Origin: Clavibacter michiganensis
Lineage (GTDB): Bacteria; Actinomycetota; Actinomycetes; Actinomycetales; Microbacteriaceae
Assembly (NCBI RefSeq): GCF_002151125.1
Contig: NZ_MDJZ01000008.1
Location: 1 to 45,988, forward strand
Direction: 5' to 3'
Length of the DNA stretch: 45,988 bases
Shown here in pieces: positions 1 to 9,761 of the stretch (positions are counted from its first letter, which is position 1; the number at the start of each line of letters is the position of its first letter). A program made the translations under genes and the position numbers. A model generated the notes under the pieces. That model had not been told where the DNA came from, searched no databases, and saw only the letters and a program-made list of their open reading frames with translations.

Positions 1-494
1 GAATATCCGCTCGCCGCGCGCCGGCCGTCGCGCGCACCCCGCCGCGGACGTGCTGTCGCGGGCCCGGCGGTCGAGGACGCCGATCCGCCCGCCGGATCGG
101 GCGCCGATCCGCCCGCCACCGGCCCCGCCACGAGCGGCGACGCCCCCGGCCAGCGCACCTGGTCCGCCATCGGCAGCACGGGCGTGCGCGGCGCGGCGGC
201 CTCCGCGCAGTCCGGGCACCACGACGAGCGGCGGCGCTCGCGACCCGGCCGCCTCCGCTGCTCCTCGGGCGTGGCGACGAAGACATGCCCGACGTCGCAC
301 TGCCAGGTGAGGAGCACGTCGGCCGCGGGCGGCACCTGCGTGAGCGTGATGCCGCGGTTGAACTCGGGGTGGTACTGCCGGATGAGCACGGGGAACGACG
401 CCCACGCCTCCCGGTAGGTGCCCACCGGGTACGGCACGTCGAGGCCGCGCGACCATCGGCGCCGCGCCCACCACGCATCCACCGGCTCGGGCAT
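1..494 (-). CDS. Zinc-ribbon (treble-clef type) protein, 3' end cut by window
   Basis: An open frame runs on the minus strand from an ATG at 494 to the window edge without a stop, about 164 codons. The N-terminal part is basic and aromatic (MPEPVDAWWARRRWSRG). It is followed by a pattern LTWQCDVGHVF, an Arg-rich spacer and SSWCPDC, which matches the W-x-C-x2-GH ... CPxC spacing of small treble-clef zinc domains found repeatedly in actinobacterial proteins. After the CPDC motif the sequence becomes Pro/Ala/Gly-rich and of low complexity up to the edge. The start is supported by a TAGCGT hexamer exactly six bases upstream, suggesting a leaderless message. It is divergent from the GNAT gene with only 46 bases between the two start codons. 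The zinc fold is inferred from the cysteine/histidine spacing; the function is unknown, with DNA or RNA binding possible. Confidence 0.7.
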   Translation of the reverse strand, partial: MPEPVDAWWARRRWSRGLDVPYPVGTYREAWASFPVLIRQYHPEFNRGITLTQVPPAADVLLTWQCDVGHVFVATPEEQRRRPGRERRRSSWCPDCAEAAAPRTPVLPMADQVRWPGASPLVAGPVAGGSAPDPAGGSASSTAGPATARPRRGARDGRRAASGY

Positions 495-500
495 GCCGTC

Positions 501-534
501 ACGCTAGGGGCGACCACCGACGTCCCCCTAGCCT
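501..534. promoter_or_regulatory. Divergent leaderless promoter pair
   Basis: Two -10-like hexamers lie back to back in the 46-base gap between divergent genes. On the minus strand TAGCGT (501-506) ends six bases before the ATG at 494. On the plus strand TAGCCT (529-534) ends six bases before the ATG at 541. Six to seven bases is the usual distance from a -10 element to the transcription start, so both messages would begin at or next to the start codon. Neither gene has a clear Shine-Dalgarno sequence. No consensus -35 element is visible. Confidence 0.5.
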
Positions 535-540
535 GGGGCG

Positions 541-1095
541 ATGCCCGACCTCGCGACCGACCGGCTCCACCTCCGCCGCTTCACGGAGGCGGACGCGCCC
601 TTCCTGCTCGACCTGCACGCGCGGCCGGAGGTGATGCGGTGGATCGGCTCGGGCGCGGTGCAGGCGGATACCGCGCAGGCCGTCGACCGCGCCGCCCGCT
701 ACGCCGCCCTCGACCACCCGGTGCGCGGGATCTGGGCGATCACCGACCGCGACGGCGGCGCCCTCCTCGGCACCCTCCTGCTCAAGGGCCTGCCCGAGTC
801 GGCCGCGCCCCTGGCCGGCGACGACCCGGCCCCGCGCGACGTCCCGGAGGAGGGCGAGACCGAGATCGGCTGGCACCTCCACCCGGACGCCTGGGGCCGC
901 GGCGTCGCGACGGAGGCGGCGCGGCGGGTGCTCGTCCACGCGGCCGAGGGCGGGCTGACGCGCGTGCTCGCGGTCACGAACCCGGCGAACGCGCCGTCGC
1001 AGGCGGTGTGCCGTCGGATCGGCATGCGTCCCCTCGGCCGCACGCGCGGCTACTACGACAAGGAGCTCGAGCTGTTCCGGATCGACCTCCCGTAG
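541..1095 (+). CDS. GNAT family N-acetyltransferase (RimJ/RimL-like)
   Basis: A 184-residue protein starting DLATDRLHLRRFTEADAPFL, the typical opening of RimJ/RimL-type GNAT enzymes (acetyltransferase_3 family). These transfer an acetyl group from acetyl-CoA to an N-terminal or small-molecule amine. The central strand EIGWHLHPDAWGRGVATEA (about residues 108-126) is the acetyl-CoA binding motif A (Q/R-x2-G-x-G/A, here WGRGVA). NPANAPSQAVCRRIGM near residue 150 is the usual later motif. The length is normal for the family. There is no ribosome binding site; the TAGCCT hexamer six bases upstream supports a leaderless start at this ATG. It ends 11 bases from the convergent ChaB-like gene. The substrate cannot be told from sequence. 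Confidence 0.85.
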   Translation: MPDLATDRLHLRRFTEADAPFLLDLHARPEVMRWIGSGAVQADTAQAVDRAARYAALDHPVRGIWAITDRDGGALLGTLLLKGLPESAAPLAGDDPAPRDVPEEGETEIGWHLHPDAWGRGVATEAARRVLVHAAEGGLTRVLAVTNPANAPSQAVCRRIGMRPLGRTRGYYDKELELFRIDLP

Positions 1096-1106
1096 GCGCG
1101 GCGGCG

Positions 1107-1502
1107 TCAGCTGTCCCGTTCGCGCGCCCTCCGGGTCGCGCGGTCGTTCGCCTTCCGGATCCCCTCCACCAGCTCGTCCTTCGTCATGCGGCTGCGACCC
1201 GGCACGTCGAGGCGGCGCGCGATCTCGACCAGGTGCGCCTTCGACGCGTTCGCGTCGACGCCGCCGGCCGTGCCCGCGCCGCGCTCCTCGGCGCCCGCGT
1301 CCGACGGGCCCTTCCCGTCCTTCGGCTCCCAGTGGTCGCCGACCTTCTCGAAGCCGTGCTTGAGCGCGGCGTAGGCCGTGCGCTCGGCGCGCTCGCCGGA
1401 TCCGTACTGCTCCTCGGCCGCCGCGTGCGCCGCCGACCAGGTCGCCTGCGCGTGCTCGGGGGAGCGTCGGATGGTGCTGGGCATGTCGTCCTCGGGGGCC
1501 AC
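1107..1502 (-). CDS. ChaB-like protein with C-terminal Rho-N/SAP-like helix
   Basis: 131 residues. The segment PSTIRRSPEHAQATWSAAH, then ERAERTAYAALKHGFEKVG-DHWEPKD (about residues 8-63), is a clear ChaB domain, named after the E. coli cation-transport regulator. The C-terminus (SKAHLVEIARRLDVPGRSRM followed by TKDELVEGIRKAN) resembles the Rho N-terminal/SAP-like helical domain often fused to ChaB in actinobacteria, which suggests nucleic-acid binding. I chose the GTG at 1502 because GAGGAGGATCC directly precedes it at good spacing; an in-frame ATG six codons later (1484) lacks such a site. The role of ChaB proteins is poorly known, so any link to ion transport is inherited from the E. coli name only. 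Confidence 0.8.
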   Translation of the reverse strand: MAPEDDMPSTIRRSPEHAQATWSAAHAAAEEQYGSGERAERTAYAALKHGFEKVGDHWEPKDGKGPSDAGAEERGAGTAGGVDANASKAHLVEIARRLDVPGRSRMTKDELVEGIRKANDRATRRARERDS

Positions 1503-1602
1503 GGATCCTCCTCGTGCTCGGTGCGGGCGGCCTCGCGCGCCCGCCGTCCCTCCACCCTGCCCCTCCCCGCCGACCTCGGCGACCCGGGCGCGGGTCCGGC
1601 GG

Positions 1603-2010
1603 TCAGGGCACGTACTCCTGCGACCAGAGGTCCGCCTGCACGACCAGGAGCGGCCCCTGCACCTCCGCCGTGAGCGAGATCGTGCGGGGATCCCAGAGCG
1701 TCCCGGGGAGGCGCGCCTGCGGCGTGGCCCCCAGCTCGGCCGCGAGCTCGTCGGGCGTCATCCCCTCGGGCGGGCGCACGGACAGGAGCGTCCAGCATCC
1801 CCCCGACGCGCAGTCGACGCTCTCGTCGACTACGGCGCTGCCCTCCGGGAACGGGATCGAGGAGGCCGCCGGGACGTCCCCCTCGGTCGCGAACACGGCC
1901 AGCCCGGCCAGCCGGACGAGGGCCAGGAGCACGAGGACGGGGACGACGACCGCGAGCGCGATGAGGATCCCCCGGCCGGGCCGGCGGCTGCTCTCCCGGG
2001 TGTCGGCCAT
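1603..2010 (-). CDS. Hypothetical membrane-anchored protein
   Basis: 135 residues. After a short basic N-terminus (ADTRESSRRPGRG) there is one strong membrane segment at about residues 14-37 (ILIALAVVVPVLVLLALVRL and onward), then an outer domain of about 95 residues. That domain contains two closely spaced cysteines (VDCASGGCW), which could form a disulfide outside the cell. I do not recognise the family. The ATG at 2010 is preceded by TAGGGT eight bases upstream. It lies 100 bases upstream of the ChaB-like gene on the same strand and could be co-transcribed with it. It is divergent from the copC-like gene, with 89 bases between the start codons. Confidence 0.65.
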   Translation of the reverse strand: MADTRESSRRPGRGILIALAVVVPVLVLLALVRLAGLAVFATEGDVPAASSIPFPEGSAVVDESVDCASGGCWTLLSVRPPEGMTPDELAAELGATPQARLPGTLWDPRTISLTAEVQGPLLVVQADLWSQEYVP

Positions 2011-2018
2011 CCCTAGCG

Positions 2019-2024
2019 ACCCTA
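2019..2024 (-). promoter_or_regulatory. Candidate -10 (TAGGGT) of the membrane protein gene
   Basis: TAGGGT on the minus strand ends eight bases before the ATG at 2010, implying a leaderless or nearly leaderless transcript. No -35 consensus is visible. Confidence 0.35.
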
Positions 2025-2087
2025 GCGGGCGCCGCGCCGCCGGGCGCCCCGCGGCCGTCCGCCATCGCCCTGCCCCTCCGCGCGGGG

Positions 2088-2093
2088 GATGAT
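2088..2093 (+). promoter_or_regulatory. Candidate -10 (GATGAT) of the copC-like gene
   Basis: GATGAT ends exactly six bases before the ATG at 2100 (spacer GGACCC) and no Shine-Dalgarno sequence is present. The arrangement repeats that seen at several other genes in this window and fits a leaderless message. Confidence 0.35.
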
Positions 2094-2099
2094 GGACCC

Positions 2100-2870
2100 A
2101 TGGCGTCTCCGCTCCACCCCCGCACCCCGTCCCTCCTCCGTCGTGCCGCGCTCGCCGCGGGAGCCGCCGCGCTCGTGCTCGGAGGGGCGCTCATCCCGGC
2201 GGGCGCCGCGTCCGCGCACGACCGGCTCGTGGGATCCACGCCCGCCGCCGACGCCACCGTCACGGACGAGCCCGGCACCGTCGCGCTCGACTTCAGCGAG
2301 GACCTCCTCTCCCTCGACGCGCAGGCCTCCGGCTTCGCGATCCAGGTGGTCAACGCCACCGACGGCTCCTTCCACCAGGACGGCTGCGTCACGGTCGACG
2401 GATCCACCGCCACGAGCCGCATCGCGCTCGGCACGGCCGGCACCTACCAGGTGACCTGGCGCGCGGTCTCGAGCGACAGCCACCCCATCGACGGCACCTA
2501 CTCCTTCACCTACGCCCCGACGGGCGACACGACCGGTACCCCGGCGATCCTCGAGGCGCCGGCCTGCGGCGACGCCTGGGCGGGCAGCGCGGCGACCGCG
2601 ACGCCCGAGCCCGAGGGCACCATGACCACGCAGGGCGCGGAGTCCGCCGCCCCCGCGCCCACCTCGGACGCGCAGTCCGGCGAGTCCGTGCCGCTCGCGG
2701 AGACGGCCGAGAGCACGCCCGTGTGGGTGTTCGTGCTCATCGGCTTCGTGATCCTCGCGGCCGCCGTGCTCGTGGTGCTCGGCGTCGTGCGCCGCTCGTC
2801 GCGCCGCTTCCCGGGCGAGGACGGCCGCAGCGTCGGCGGGCCGACGGACGGAGCCGACGACCCGCGCTAG
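2100..2870 (+). CDS. copC: CopC-domain secreted, C-terminally membrane-anchored protein
   Basis: 256 residues. A signal peptide spans residues 1-39, with predicted cleavage at ASA-HD, leaving His40 as the mature N-terminal residue, the classic Cu(II) ligand of CopC proteins. The CopC domain follows (DRLVGSTPAADATVTDEPGT, LDFSEDL, WRAVSSDSHPIDGTYSFTY), with the second conserved His in DSHPI. A Ser/Thr/Pro/Ala-rich linker (about residues 165-200) leads to one membrane helix (VWVFVLIGFVILAAAVLVVL) and a short basic cytoplasmic tail. This CopC-linker-TM layout is the usual actinobacterial form (YcnJ/YobA related). It would bind copper on the outer face of the membrane. No CopD domain is fused to it or lies next to it. 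The convergent neighbour is a BlaI-type repressor, a family that includes copper regulators (CopY), but their link is only suggested by position. Confidence 0.85.
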   Translation: MASPLHPRTPSLLRRAALAAGAAALVLGGALIPAGAASAHDRLVGSTPAADATVTDEPGTVALDFSEDLLSLDAQASGFAIQVVNATDGSFHQDGCVTVDGSTATSRIALGTAGTYQVTWRAVSSDSHPIDGTYSFTYAPTGDTTGTPAILEAPACGDAWAGSAATATPEPEGTMTTQGAESAAPAPTSDAQSGESVPLAETAESTPVWVFVLIGFVILAAAVLVVLGVVRRSSRRFPGEDGRSVGGPTDGADDPR

Positions 2871-2888
2871 CCGAGCGGGCGGATCGGG

Positions 2889-3260
2889 CTAGGCCCGGTC
2901 GCCCCCGCCGAGCGCGCGACGCAGCGCCGTGAGGTCGTCGCCGTCGAGCGTGCCGGCGAAGCGCAGCAGCGCGGCCTCGCGGTCCTTCGTGGCCGCGAGC
3001 GCACCCGACATGAGCGATGCCGCGTGGTCGGTGCGCGACCGGGCGGGGGCGAACGTGAGCGCGCGCGCCTCGTCCGAGCGGGTGACGAGGCCCTTCTGGC
3101 CGAGCCGCTCCAGCACCGTGAGCACGGTCGTGAGCGCGGGCCGCGGATCCGGGATGCGGGCGACCACGTCCTTGGCCGTCAGCGGGTCGTCGGCGTCCCA
3201 CAGCGCGTCCATGATGGCGGCCTCGAGCTCGCCGCGGGGGCGCTGGCGTCCGATCGACAC
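2889..3260 (-). CDS. BlaI/MecI/CopY family transcriptional repressor
   Basis: 123 residues from a GTG at 3260. The N-terminus RPRGELEAAIMDALWDADDP followed by LTAKDVVARI...RPALTTVLTVLERLGQKGLV is a BlaI-type winged helix (about residues 6-75). The C-terminal helices (AASLMSGALAA, LLRFAGTLDGDDLTALRRAL) form the dimerisation region. I chose GTG 3260 because GAGGGGAG lies at good spacing upstream and a TAGGAT hexamer (3301-3306) would give a leader of about 35 bases; the frame is open further upstream but that extension is low-complexity. Family members are dimeric repressors that dissociate on proteolysis or metal binding. No BlaR1-like M56 peptidase gene is nearby. Targets are unknown; copC, which is convergent, is a candidate. 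Confidence 0.85.
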   Translation of the reverse strand: MSIGRQRPRGELEAAIMDALWDADDPLTAKDVVARIPDPRPALTTVLTVLERLGQKGLVTRSDEARALTFAPARSRTDHAASLMSGALAATKDREAALLRFAGTLDGDDLTALRRALGGGDRA

Positions 3261-3300
3261 GGGCGTCTCCCCTCGGGACGGTGGGCGGATGGAGGTGACG

Positions 3301-3306
3301 ATCCTA
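3301..3306 (-). promoter_or_regulatory. Candidate -10 (TAGGAT) of the BlaI-type gene
   Basis: TAGGAT on the minus strand, about 40 bases upstream of the GTG at 3260, which has its own Shine-Dalgarno sequence. No convincing -35 element is seen. Confidence 0.35.
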
Positions 3307-3374
3307 CGCCGACCGGACGGGCCCCGGCCGACGCCCGAGCCCGACGCGGTCAGCCGCCGCACCGCCGGATCGGG

Positions 3375-3380
3375 CACGAT
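3375..3380 (+). promoter_or_regulatory. Candidate -10 (CACGAT) of the SseB-like gene
   Basis: CACGAT ends six bases before the ATG at 3387 (spacer GGACGC, close to the GGACCC before the copC-like gene). No ribosome binding site is visible, so a leaderless message is likely. Confidence 0.3.
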
Positions 3381-3386
3381 GGACGC

Positions 3387-3842
3387 ATGACCGATTCACA
3401 GGACCGAGAGCCCACCCCCCTCGAGCAGGCCATCGCGCGCGGCCAGGCGGGCGAGTCCGACATGACCGCCGTCCTCACGGAGTTCATCAACACGACGGTC
3501 GTGGTGCCCACCGCCACGCCCCTCACTCCCGAGACCGACCAGCTGCAGCCCGTGCTCTTCGACCGCGAGGGCGTGCCCATGCTCGCCGCGTTCACGCACG
3601 AGGACCGCATCGACGAGAAGGTGACGAGCGTCGCCGACCACGTCGCCACGATCCCCGCCGCCGAGCTCGTGCAGGCGATCCCCGAGGGCACCGGCCTCGT
3701 CATCAACGTCGGCACCACCGACGGCTTCGAGATGATGCCCGAGGGCGTCGCGCAGCTCGCCGACGACGTGCGCCGCGTCATCGACACCGACGAGGACGGC
3801 GCGCCCCAGGCGCCCGCCGCGCCCTCGCCCGACGCGATCTGA
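3387..3842 (+). CDS. SseB-domain protein
   Basis: 151 residues (TDSQDREPTPLEQAIARGQA...). The body shows the SseB N-terminal domain pattern: LTEFINTTVVVPTA, QPVLFDREGVPMLAAFTHEDRI, and the end region AIPEGTGLVINVGTTDGFEM-MPEGVAQL. The tail is acidic and Ala/Pro-rich. SseB was first named as enhanced serine sensitivity in E. coli, and the domain is common and functionally unassigned in actinobacteria. The position just before the glycine cleavage operon is notable given that name, but a strong hairpin at 3867-3897 separates the two transcription units. The start is chosen on the leaderless pattern and on loss of similarity upstream. Confidence 0.8.
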   Translation: MTDSQDREPTPLEQAIARGQAGESDMTAVLTEFINTTVVVPTATPLTPETDQLQPVLFDREGVPMLAAFTHEDRIDEKVTSVADHVATIPAAELVQAIPEGTGLVINVGTTDGFEMMPEGVAQLADDVRRVIDTDEDGAPQAPAAPSPDAI

Positions 3843-3866
3843 CACCGCCGGTCGACCCGACCACCC

Positions 3867-3897
3867 GACGCCGCCGCATCCCGGATGCGGCGGCGTC
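3867..3897 (+). terminator. Hairpin terminator after the SseB-like gene
   Basis: GACGCCGCCGCAT (3867-3879) pairs perfectly with ATGCGGCGGCGTC (3885-3897) around a five-base loop. It lies 24 bases after the stop. There is no U-tract, as is common for actinobacterial terminators. Confidence 0.75.
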
Positions 3898-3956
3898 GTC
3901 GCGTCCGGCGCCGGAGTCGGCCGGGAATCGTCACACGGTGGAAACGTCCCGCTCGA

Positions 3957-3962
3957 TATGCT
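3957..3962 (+). promoter_or_regulatory. Candidate -10 (TATGCT) of the gcv operon
   Basis: TATGCT lies about 25 bases upstream of the first riboswitch aptamer, placing the transcription start near 3969 so that both aptamers are in the leader. The -35 region (about 3934) has no good consensus. Confidence 0.4.
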
Positions 3963-3984
3963 GGGACGCGTAACACGGCCGCGC

Positions 3985-4165
3985 ACGCATCGCGGGAGAG
4001 CTCCTCCGGGGGCACCGAAGGAGCAAGCCTCCCCGCCAATCTCTCAGGTCCACGTACCGCGATGCACTGGCCACTCTGAAAAGCAGCCGTCCCGCACGGC
4101 TCGCCCACGGTGAAAGCACCGTCCTCGGACGGCGCGAAGCTCTCAGGCCCATGACAGAGGGGGAG
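3985..4165 (+). promoter_or_regulatory. Tandem glycine riboswitch
   Basis: Two glycine aptamers occur in tandem. The first (about 3985-4077) has the core GGGAGAG ... ACCGAAGGAGCAAGCC ... AATCTCTCAGG and closing CGTACCGCG. The short linker contains CACTCTGAAAAGCAG. The second (about 4080-4165) has ACGGTGAAAGC, CGAAGCTCTCAGGC and CATGACAGAGGGGG. These are the hallmark conserved blocks of the gcvT RNA motif. It sits directly upstream of gcvT, the classic target, where glycine binding normally raises expression. The aptamer boundaries are approximate. Confidence 0.95.
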
Positions 4166-4207
4166 TCCCGCATCCGGCGTCCGCGTCGGAGAAGACCGGA
4201 GGACTCC

Positions 4208-5425
4208 ATGCCCGACGCACCCGACGCCACCGCCGCCACCGCCGCCTCGGCCCCGCCCCGCCGATCCCCGCTGCACGCCGTGCACGAGGCGGCCGGCGCC
4301 TCCTTCACCGACTTCGCCGGGTGGCTCATGCCGGTGCGCTACACGAGCGACCTCGCCGAGCACCGCGCCGTGCGCGAGGCCGCGGGCATCTTCGACATCT
4401 CGCACATGGCCGAGATCGCCGTGGAGGGCGAGGGCGCCGGCGCGTTCCTCGACTCCGTCCTCGCGGGGAAGCTGTCCGCCATCGCCGAGTGGCAGGCGAA
4501 GTACACGCTGCTGCTGGATCCCTCGGGCGGCATCGTCGACGACCTCATCGTCTACCGCACCGGCGAGGAGGCCTTCCTGGTCGTCGCCAACGCGGGCAAC
4601 CACGATCCCGTCCTCGCCGTCCTCGCCGAGGCCGCCGCGGGCCTCGACGACGTGTCGGTCGACGACGCGAGCGACGACGTCGCGCTCATCGCCGTCCAGG
4701 GCCCGGTGTCCCGCGCGATCCTCGAGGCCACCGCGGGCCTCGAGACCGAGACGCCGCCCGAGGCGCTCCGCTACTACCGCGCCACCGCCGCGCGCTTCGC
4801 CGGGCAGGACGTGCTCGTCGCCCGCACCGGCTACACGGGCGAGGACGGCTACGAGCTCTACGTCGCCGCCGAGGACGCCGTCGCCCTGTGGGAGGCGCTC
4901 GTCGCGGCCGGCACGCCGCTCGGCCTCCTGCCCACGGGCCTCGCCTGCCGCGACACGCTCCGCCTCGAGGCGGGCATGCCGCTCTACGGCCACGAGCTCG
5001 GCCTCCACACGCTCCCGGTGCAGGCCGGCCTCGGCAAGGTGGTCGCGCTCGCCAAGGAGGGCGACTTCCGCGGGCGCTCGGCGATCGAGGCGGGGCCGGA
5101 TCCCGTCTCCCGCGTGCTCGTCGGCCTCGTCACCGAGGGCCGCCGCGCGCCCCGCGCCGACTACCCCGTCTACGCCGAGGAGGCCGCGGGCGACTCCGCC
5201 GAGGCCCTCGAGGCCGTGATGGACGCGACCGAGGGCGCCGTGCCGCCCGTCGGTATCGTCACGAGCGGAGCCCTGTCGCCCACGCTCGGCCACCCCGTCG
5301 CCATGGCGTACGTGGATCCCTCGCTCGCCGCCCCCGGCACGCGCCTCACCGTCGACGTCCGCGGCACGCGCGTGCCCGCCACCGTCGTGACCCTCCCCTT
5401 CTACTCGCGAAAGGCCTCCTCATGA
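4208..5425 (+). CDS. gcvT: Glycine cleavage system T protein (aminomethyltransferase)
   Basis: 405 residues. It releases ammonia from the aminomethyl group carried on GcvH and transfers the one-carbon unit to tetrahydrofolate in the cytoplasm. Diagnostic segments are [64 protein letters not shown] (the folate-site Asp region), [17 protein letters not shown] and the C-terminal [21 protein letters not shown]. It is somewhat longer than the usual 360-375 residues, owing to an Ala/Pro-rich N-terminus and an acidic insertion ([20 protein letters not shown]). I chose the ATG at 4208 because GGAGG precedes it closely. An in-frame ATG at 4151 falls inside the second aptamer and would add a meaningless Arg-rich tail. 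It overlaps gcvH by four bases (ATGA). Confidence 0.95.
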   Translation: MPDAPDATAATAASAPPRRSPLHAVHEAAGASFTDFAGWLMPVRYTSDLAEHRAVREAAGIFDISHMAEIAVEGEGAGAFLDSVLAGKLSAIAEWQAKYTLLLDPSGGIVDDLIVYRTGEEAFLVVANAGNHDPVLAVLAEAAAGLDDVSVDDASDDVALIAVQGPVSRAILEATAGLETETPPEALRYYRATAARFAGQDVLVARTGYTGEDGYELYVAAEDAVALWEALVAAGTPLGLLPTGLACRDTLRLEAGMPLYGHELGLHTLPVQAGLGKVVALAKEGDFRGRSAIEAGPDPVSRVLVGLVTEGRRAPRADYPVYAEEAAGDSAEALEAVMDATEGAVPPVGIVTSGALSPTLGHPVAMAYVDPSLAAPGTRLTVDVRGTRVPATVVTLPFYSRKASS

Positions 5426-5789
5426 CCGACCAGACCAGCCTCCAGTACACCGCCGAGCACGAGTGGGTGCAGGTCGACGGAGACGTCGCGACCGTCGGCA
5501 TCACCGCCTACGCCGCCGACAAGCTCGGCGACGTTGTCTTCGTCGAGCTGCCCGCCGTGGGCGACGAGCTCTCGGGCGGCGAGGTCGTCGGCGAGATCGA
5601 GTCGACCAAGTCGGTCGGCGAGCTGTTCGCGCCCATCGACGGCACCGTCACCGAGGTCAACGACGACGTCGTGGCGTCGCCCGACCTCGTCAACAGCGAC
5701 CCGTTCGGCGCCGGCTGGCTCGTGAGGGTCCGCTTCGAGGCCCTGCCCACGCTCCTCAGCCACGACGAGTACCTCGCGCTGGTGGGCGA

Positions 5790-5793
<4 letters not shown>
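5422..5793 (+). CDS. gcvH: Glycine cleavage system H protein (lipoyl carrier)
   Basis: 123 residues, normal for GcvH. The opening [20 protein letters not shown], then [12 protein letters not shown] and [18 protein letters not shown], is textbook. Lys63 in ESTKS is the residue that carries the lipoyl arm shuttling the aminomethyl group between GcvP, GcvT and dihydrolipoamide dehydrogenase. The C-terminus [12 protein letters not shown]...[13 protein letters not shown] is also typical. It overlaps gcvT (ATGA) and gcvP (GTGA) by four bases each, so all three proteins are translationally coupled. The L-protein and the lipoylation genes are not in this window. Confidence 0.97.
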
Positions 5794-8765
<2,972 letters not shown>

Positions 8766-8792
8766 TCCGCGGAGCCTGAGCGCGACGCACCG

Positions 8793-8825
8793 CGCCACCG
8801 GGCCACCGCGCCACCGCACCACCGC
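8793..8825 (+). repeat. Short GCCACCG tandem repeats
   Basis: Four imperfect copies of a seven-to-nine-base unit (GCCACCGG, GCCACCGC, GCCACCGC, ACCACCGCC) lie between the gcvP stop and the terminator hairpin. No function is evident; slippage is the likely origin. Confidence 0.5.
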
Positions 8826-8826
8826 C

Positions 8827-8860
8827 GAGGGCGGCGGGACCACCCGGTCCCGCCGCCCTC
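8827..8860 (+). terminator. Strong hairpin terminator after gcvP
   Basis: GAGGGCGGCGGGACC (8827-8841) pairs perfectly with GGTCCCGCCGCCCTC (8846-8860) around ACCC. The 15-pair stem has no U-tract and ends the gcv operon before the HAD-phn operon promoter. Confidence 0.85.
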
Positions 8861-8939
8861 GCGGCGTCCCGCCCCTGCCCGCCCGCTCGCGTTCACCCGC
8901 CGTCCATCGCCTGGGGTCGAAGCGTCGACAGCGCGTACC

Positions 8940-8979
8940 TATGGTGGACGCTGCGTCCACAGGATCCCGAGCGGGATCC
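8940..8979 (+). promoter_or_regulatory. Promoter and double-dyad operator of the HAD-phn-rpiR operon
   Basis: A -10-like TATGGT (8940-8945), with GTCGAA 18 bases upstream as a weak -35, overlaps a perfect dyad GTGGACGctgCGTCCAC (8944-8960). One base further on is a second perfect dyad GGATCCCgagcGGGATCC (8962-8979), followed by three tandem CGGAC units (8981-8995). The first dyad straddles the expected start of transcription, which is where a repressor would act. The RpiR-family protein encoded at the end of this operon (13141-14013) is the obvious candidate, but this is inferred from position. The second dyad contains GGATCC, which is abundant throughout the window. Confidence 0.55.
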
Positions 8980-9014
8980 CCGGACCGGACCGGACGCGGA
9001 GAGGAGCGCCACCC

Positions 9015-9761
9015 GTGACCACCCCCGGCCGGACGCTCGTGTTCGACTTCGACGGCACCGTCTCCCTCGGGGACGGCCCGGTGCTCCGCTACGCGCACCA
9101 CGTGGCCGAGACGCTCCCCGGCGACGACGCGCGCACGCGCTTCGCCGCCGCCGTGGCCGCGGGCCTCGACGACGTCGGCGGGCCCGACGGGGCGGTCGAC
9201 GGATACGCGCTCGTGCAGGCGCTCGCCGTGCAGCACGACGTGCCGGCGCGGCTCGTCTCCGCGGCGTTCCTGGCGAGCCGCGCCGAGCTGGGCGGCCCGC
9301 ACGCCCCCGTCGTCGGCCCCGCCGGCCTCGGCCGCTTCCTCCGCGGCCTCGCGGGGCAGGCGACGCGCGTGCTCGTCACGAACTCGCCGGCCGTCCGGAT
9401 CCCGGAGGCGCTCGCCGCGCTCGGCATCGCCGGCGCCTTCGACGAGGTCGTCACGGGCGCGGGCAAGCCCGCCGGGATGGGCGAGGTCCTCGACCGCGCG
9501 GATCCCGGTCCCGCCGCGGGTCCGCCCGCCGCCCGCCTCCTCAGCGTCGGCGACCTCTGGGTCAACGACCTGGAGCCCGCGCACGCCCGCGGCTTCAGCA
9601 CCGCGCTCGTGGGACCGGGCGCGTCGGCGGACGACCGGCCCACCTTCCGCGCCGCCACCGTCGCGGGCCTCTACGCGGACATCCGCGCCTGGCTCGACGG
9701 CGCCCCCTCGACCACCACCTCCTCCCTCGCCGCTCCCCACGGAAAGCAGATGCACGCATGA
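9015..9761 (+). CDS. HAD-superfamily hydrolase
   Basis: 248 residues from a GTG preceded by GGAGAGGAGC. HAD motif I is VFDFDGTVS (nucleophile Asp12, acid/base Asp14). Motif II is VLVTNSP, motif III is Lys in GAGKPAGM, and motif IV is SVGDLWVNDLEPA. The helical segment between motifs I and II is a C1-type cap. The absence of a Schiff-base lysine pattern and of the usual N-terminus argues against phosphonoacetaldehyde hydrolase (PhnX), so a phosphomonoesterase is more likely. It overlaps the phnD-like gene by four bases (ATGA) and heads an operon with a phosphonate-type importer and an RpiR regulator. I infer that it removes phosphate from an imported organophosphate; the substrate is unknown. 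Confidence 0.8.
   Translation: MTTPGRTLVFDFDGTVSLGDGPVLRYAHHVAETLPGDDARTRFAAAVAAGLDDVGGPDGAVDGYALVQALAVQHDVPARLVSAAFLASRAELGGPHAPVVGPAGLGRFLRGLAGQATRVLVTNSPAVRIPEALAALGIAGAFDEVVTGAGKPAGMGEVLDRADPGPAAGPPAARLLSVGDLWVNDLEPAHARGFSTALVGPGASADDRPTFRAATVAGLYADIRAWLDGAPSTTTSSLAAPHGKQMHA

Noticed and set aside
4151-4207. Upstream start for GcvT
   Set aside because: It lies inside the riboswitch aptamer and encodes an Arg-rich tail; the ATG at 4208 has its own GGAGG.
8962-8979. The second dyad before the HAD gene as a terminator
   Set aside because: The stem is only seven pairs with no U-tract and lies downstream of the candidate promoter, so an operator or chance GGATCC pairing is more likely.
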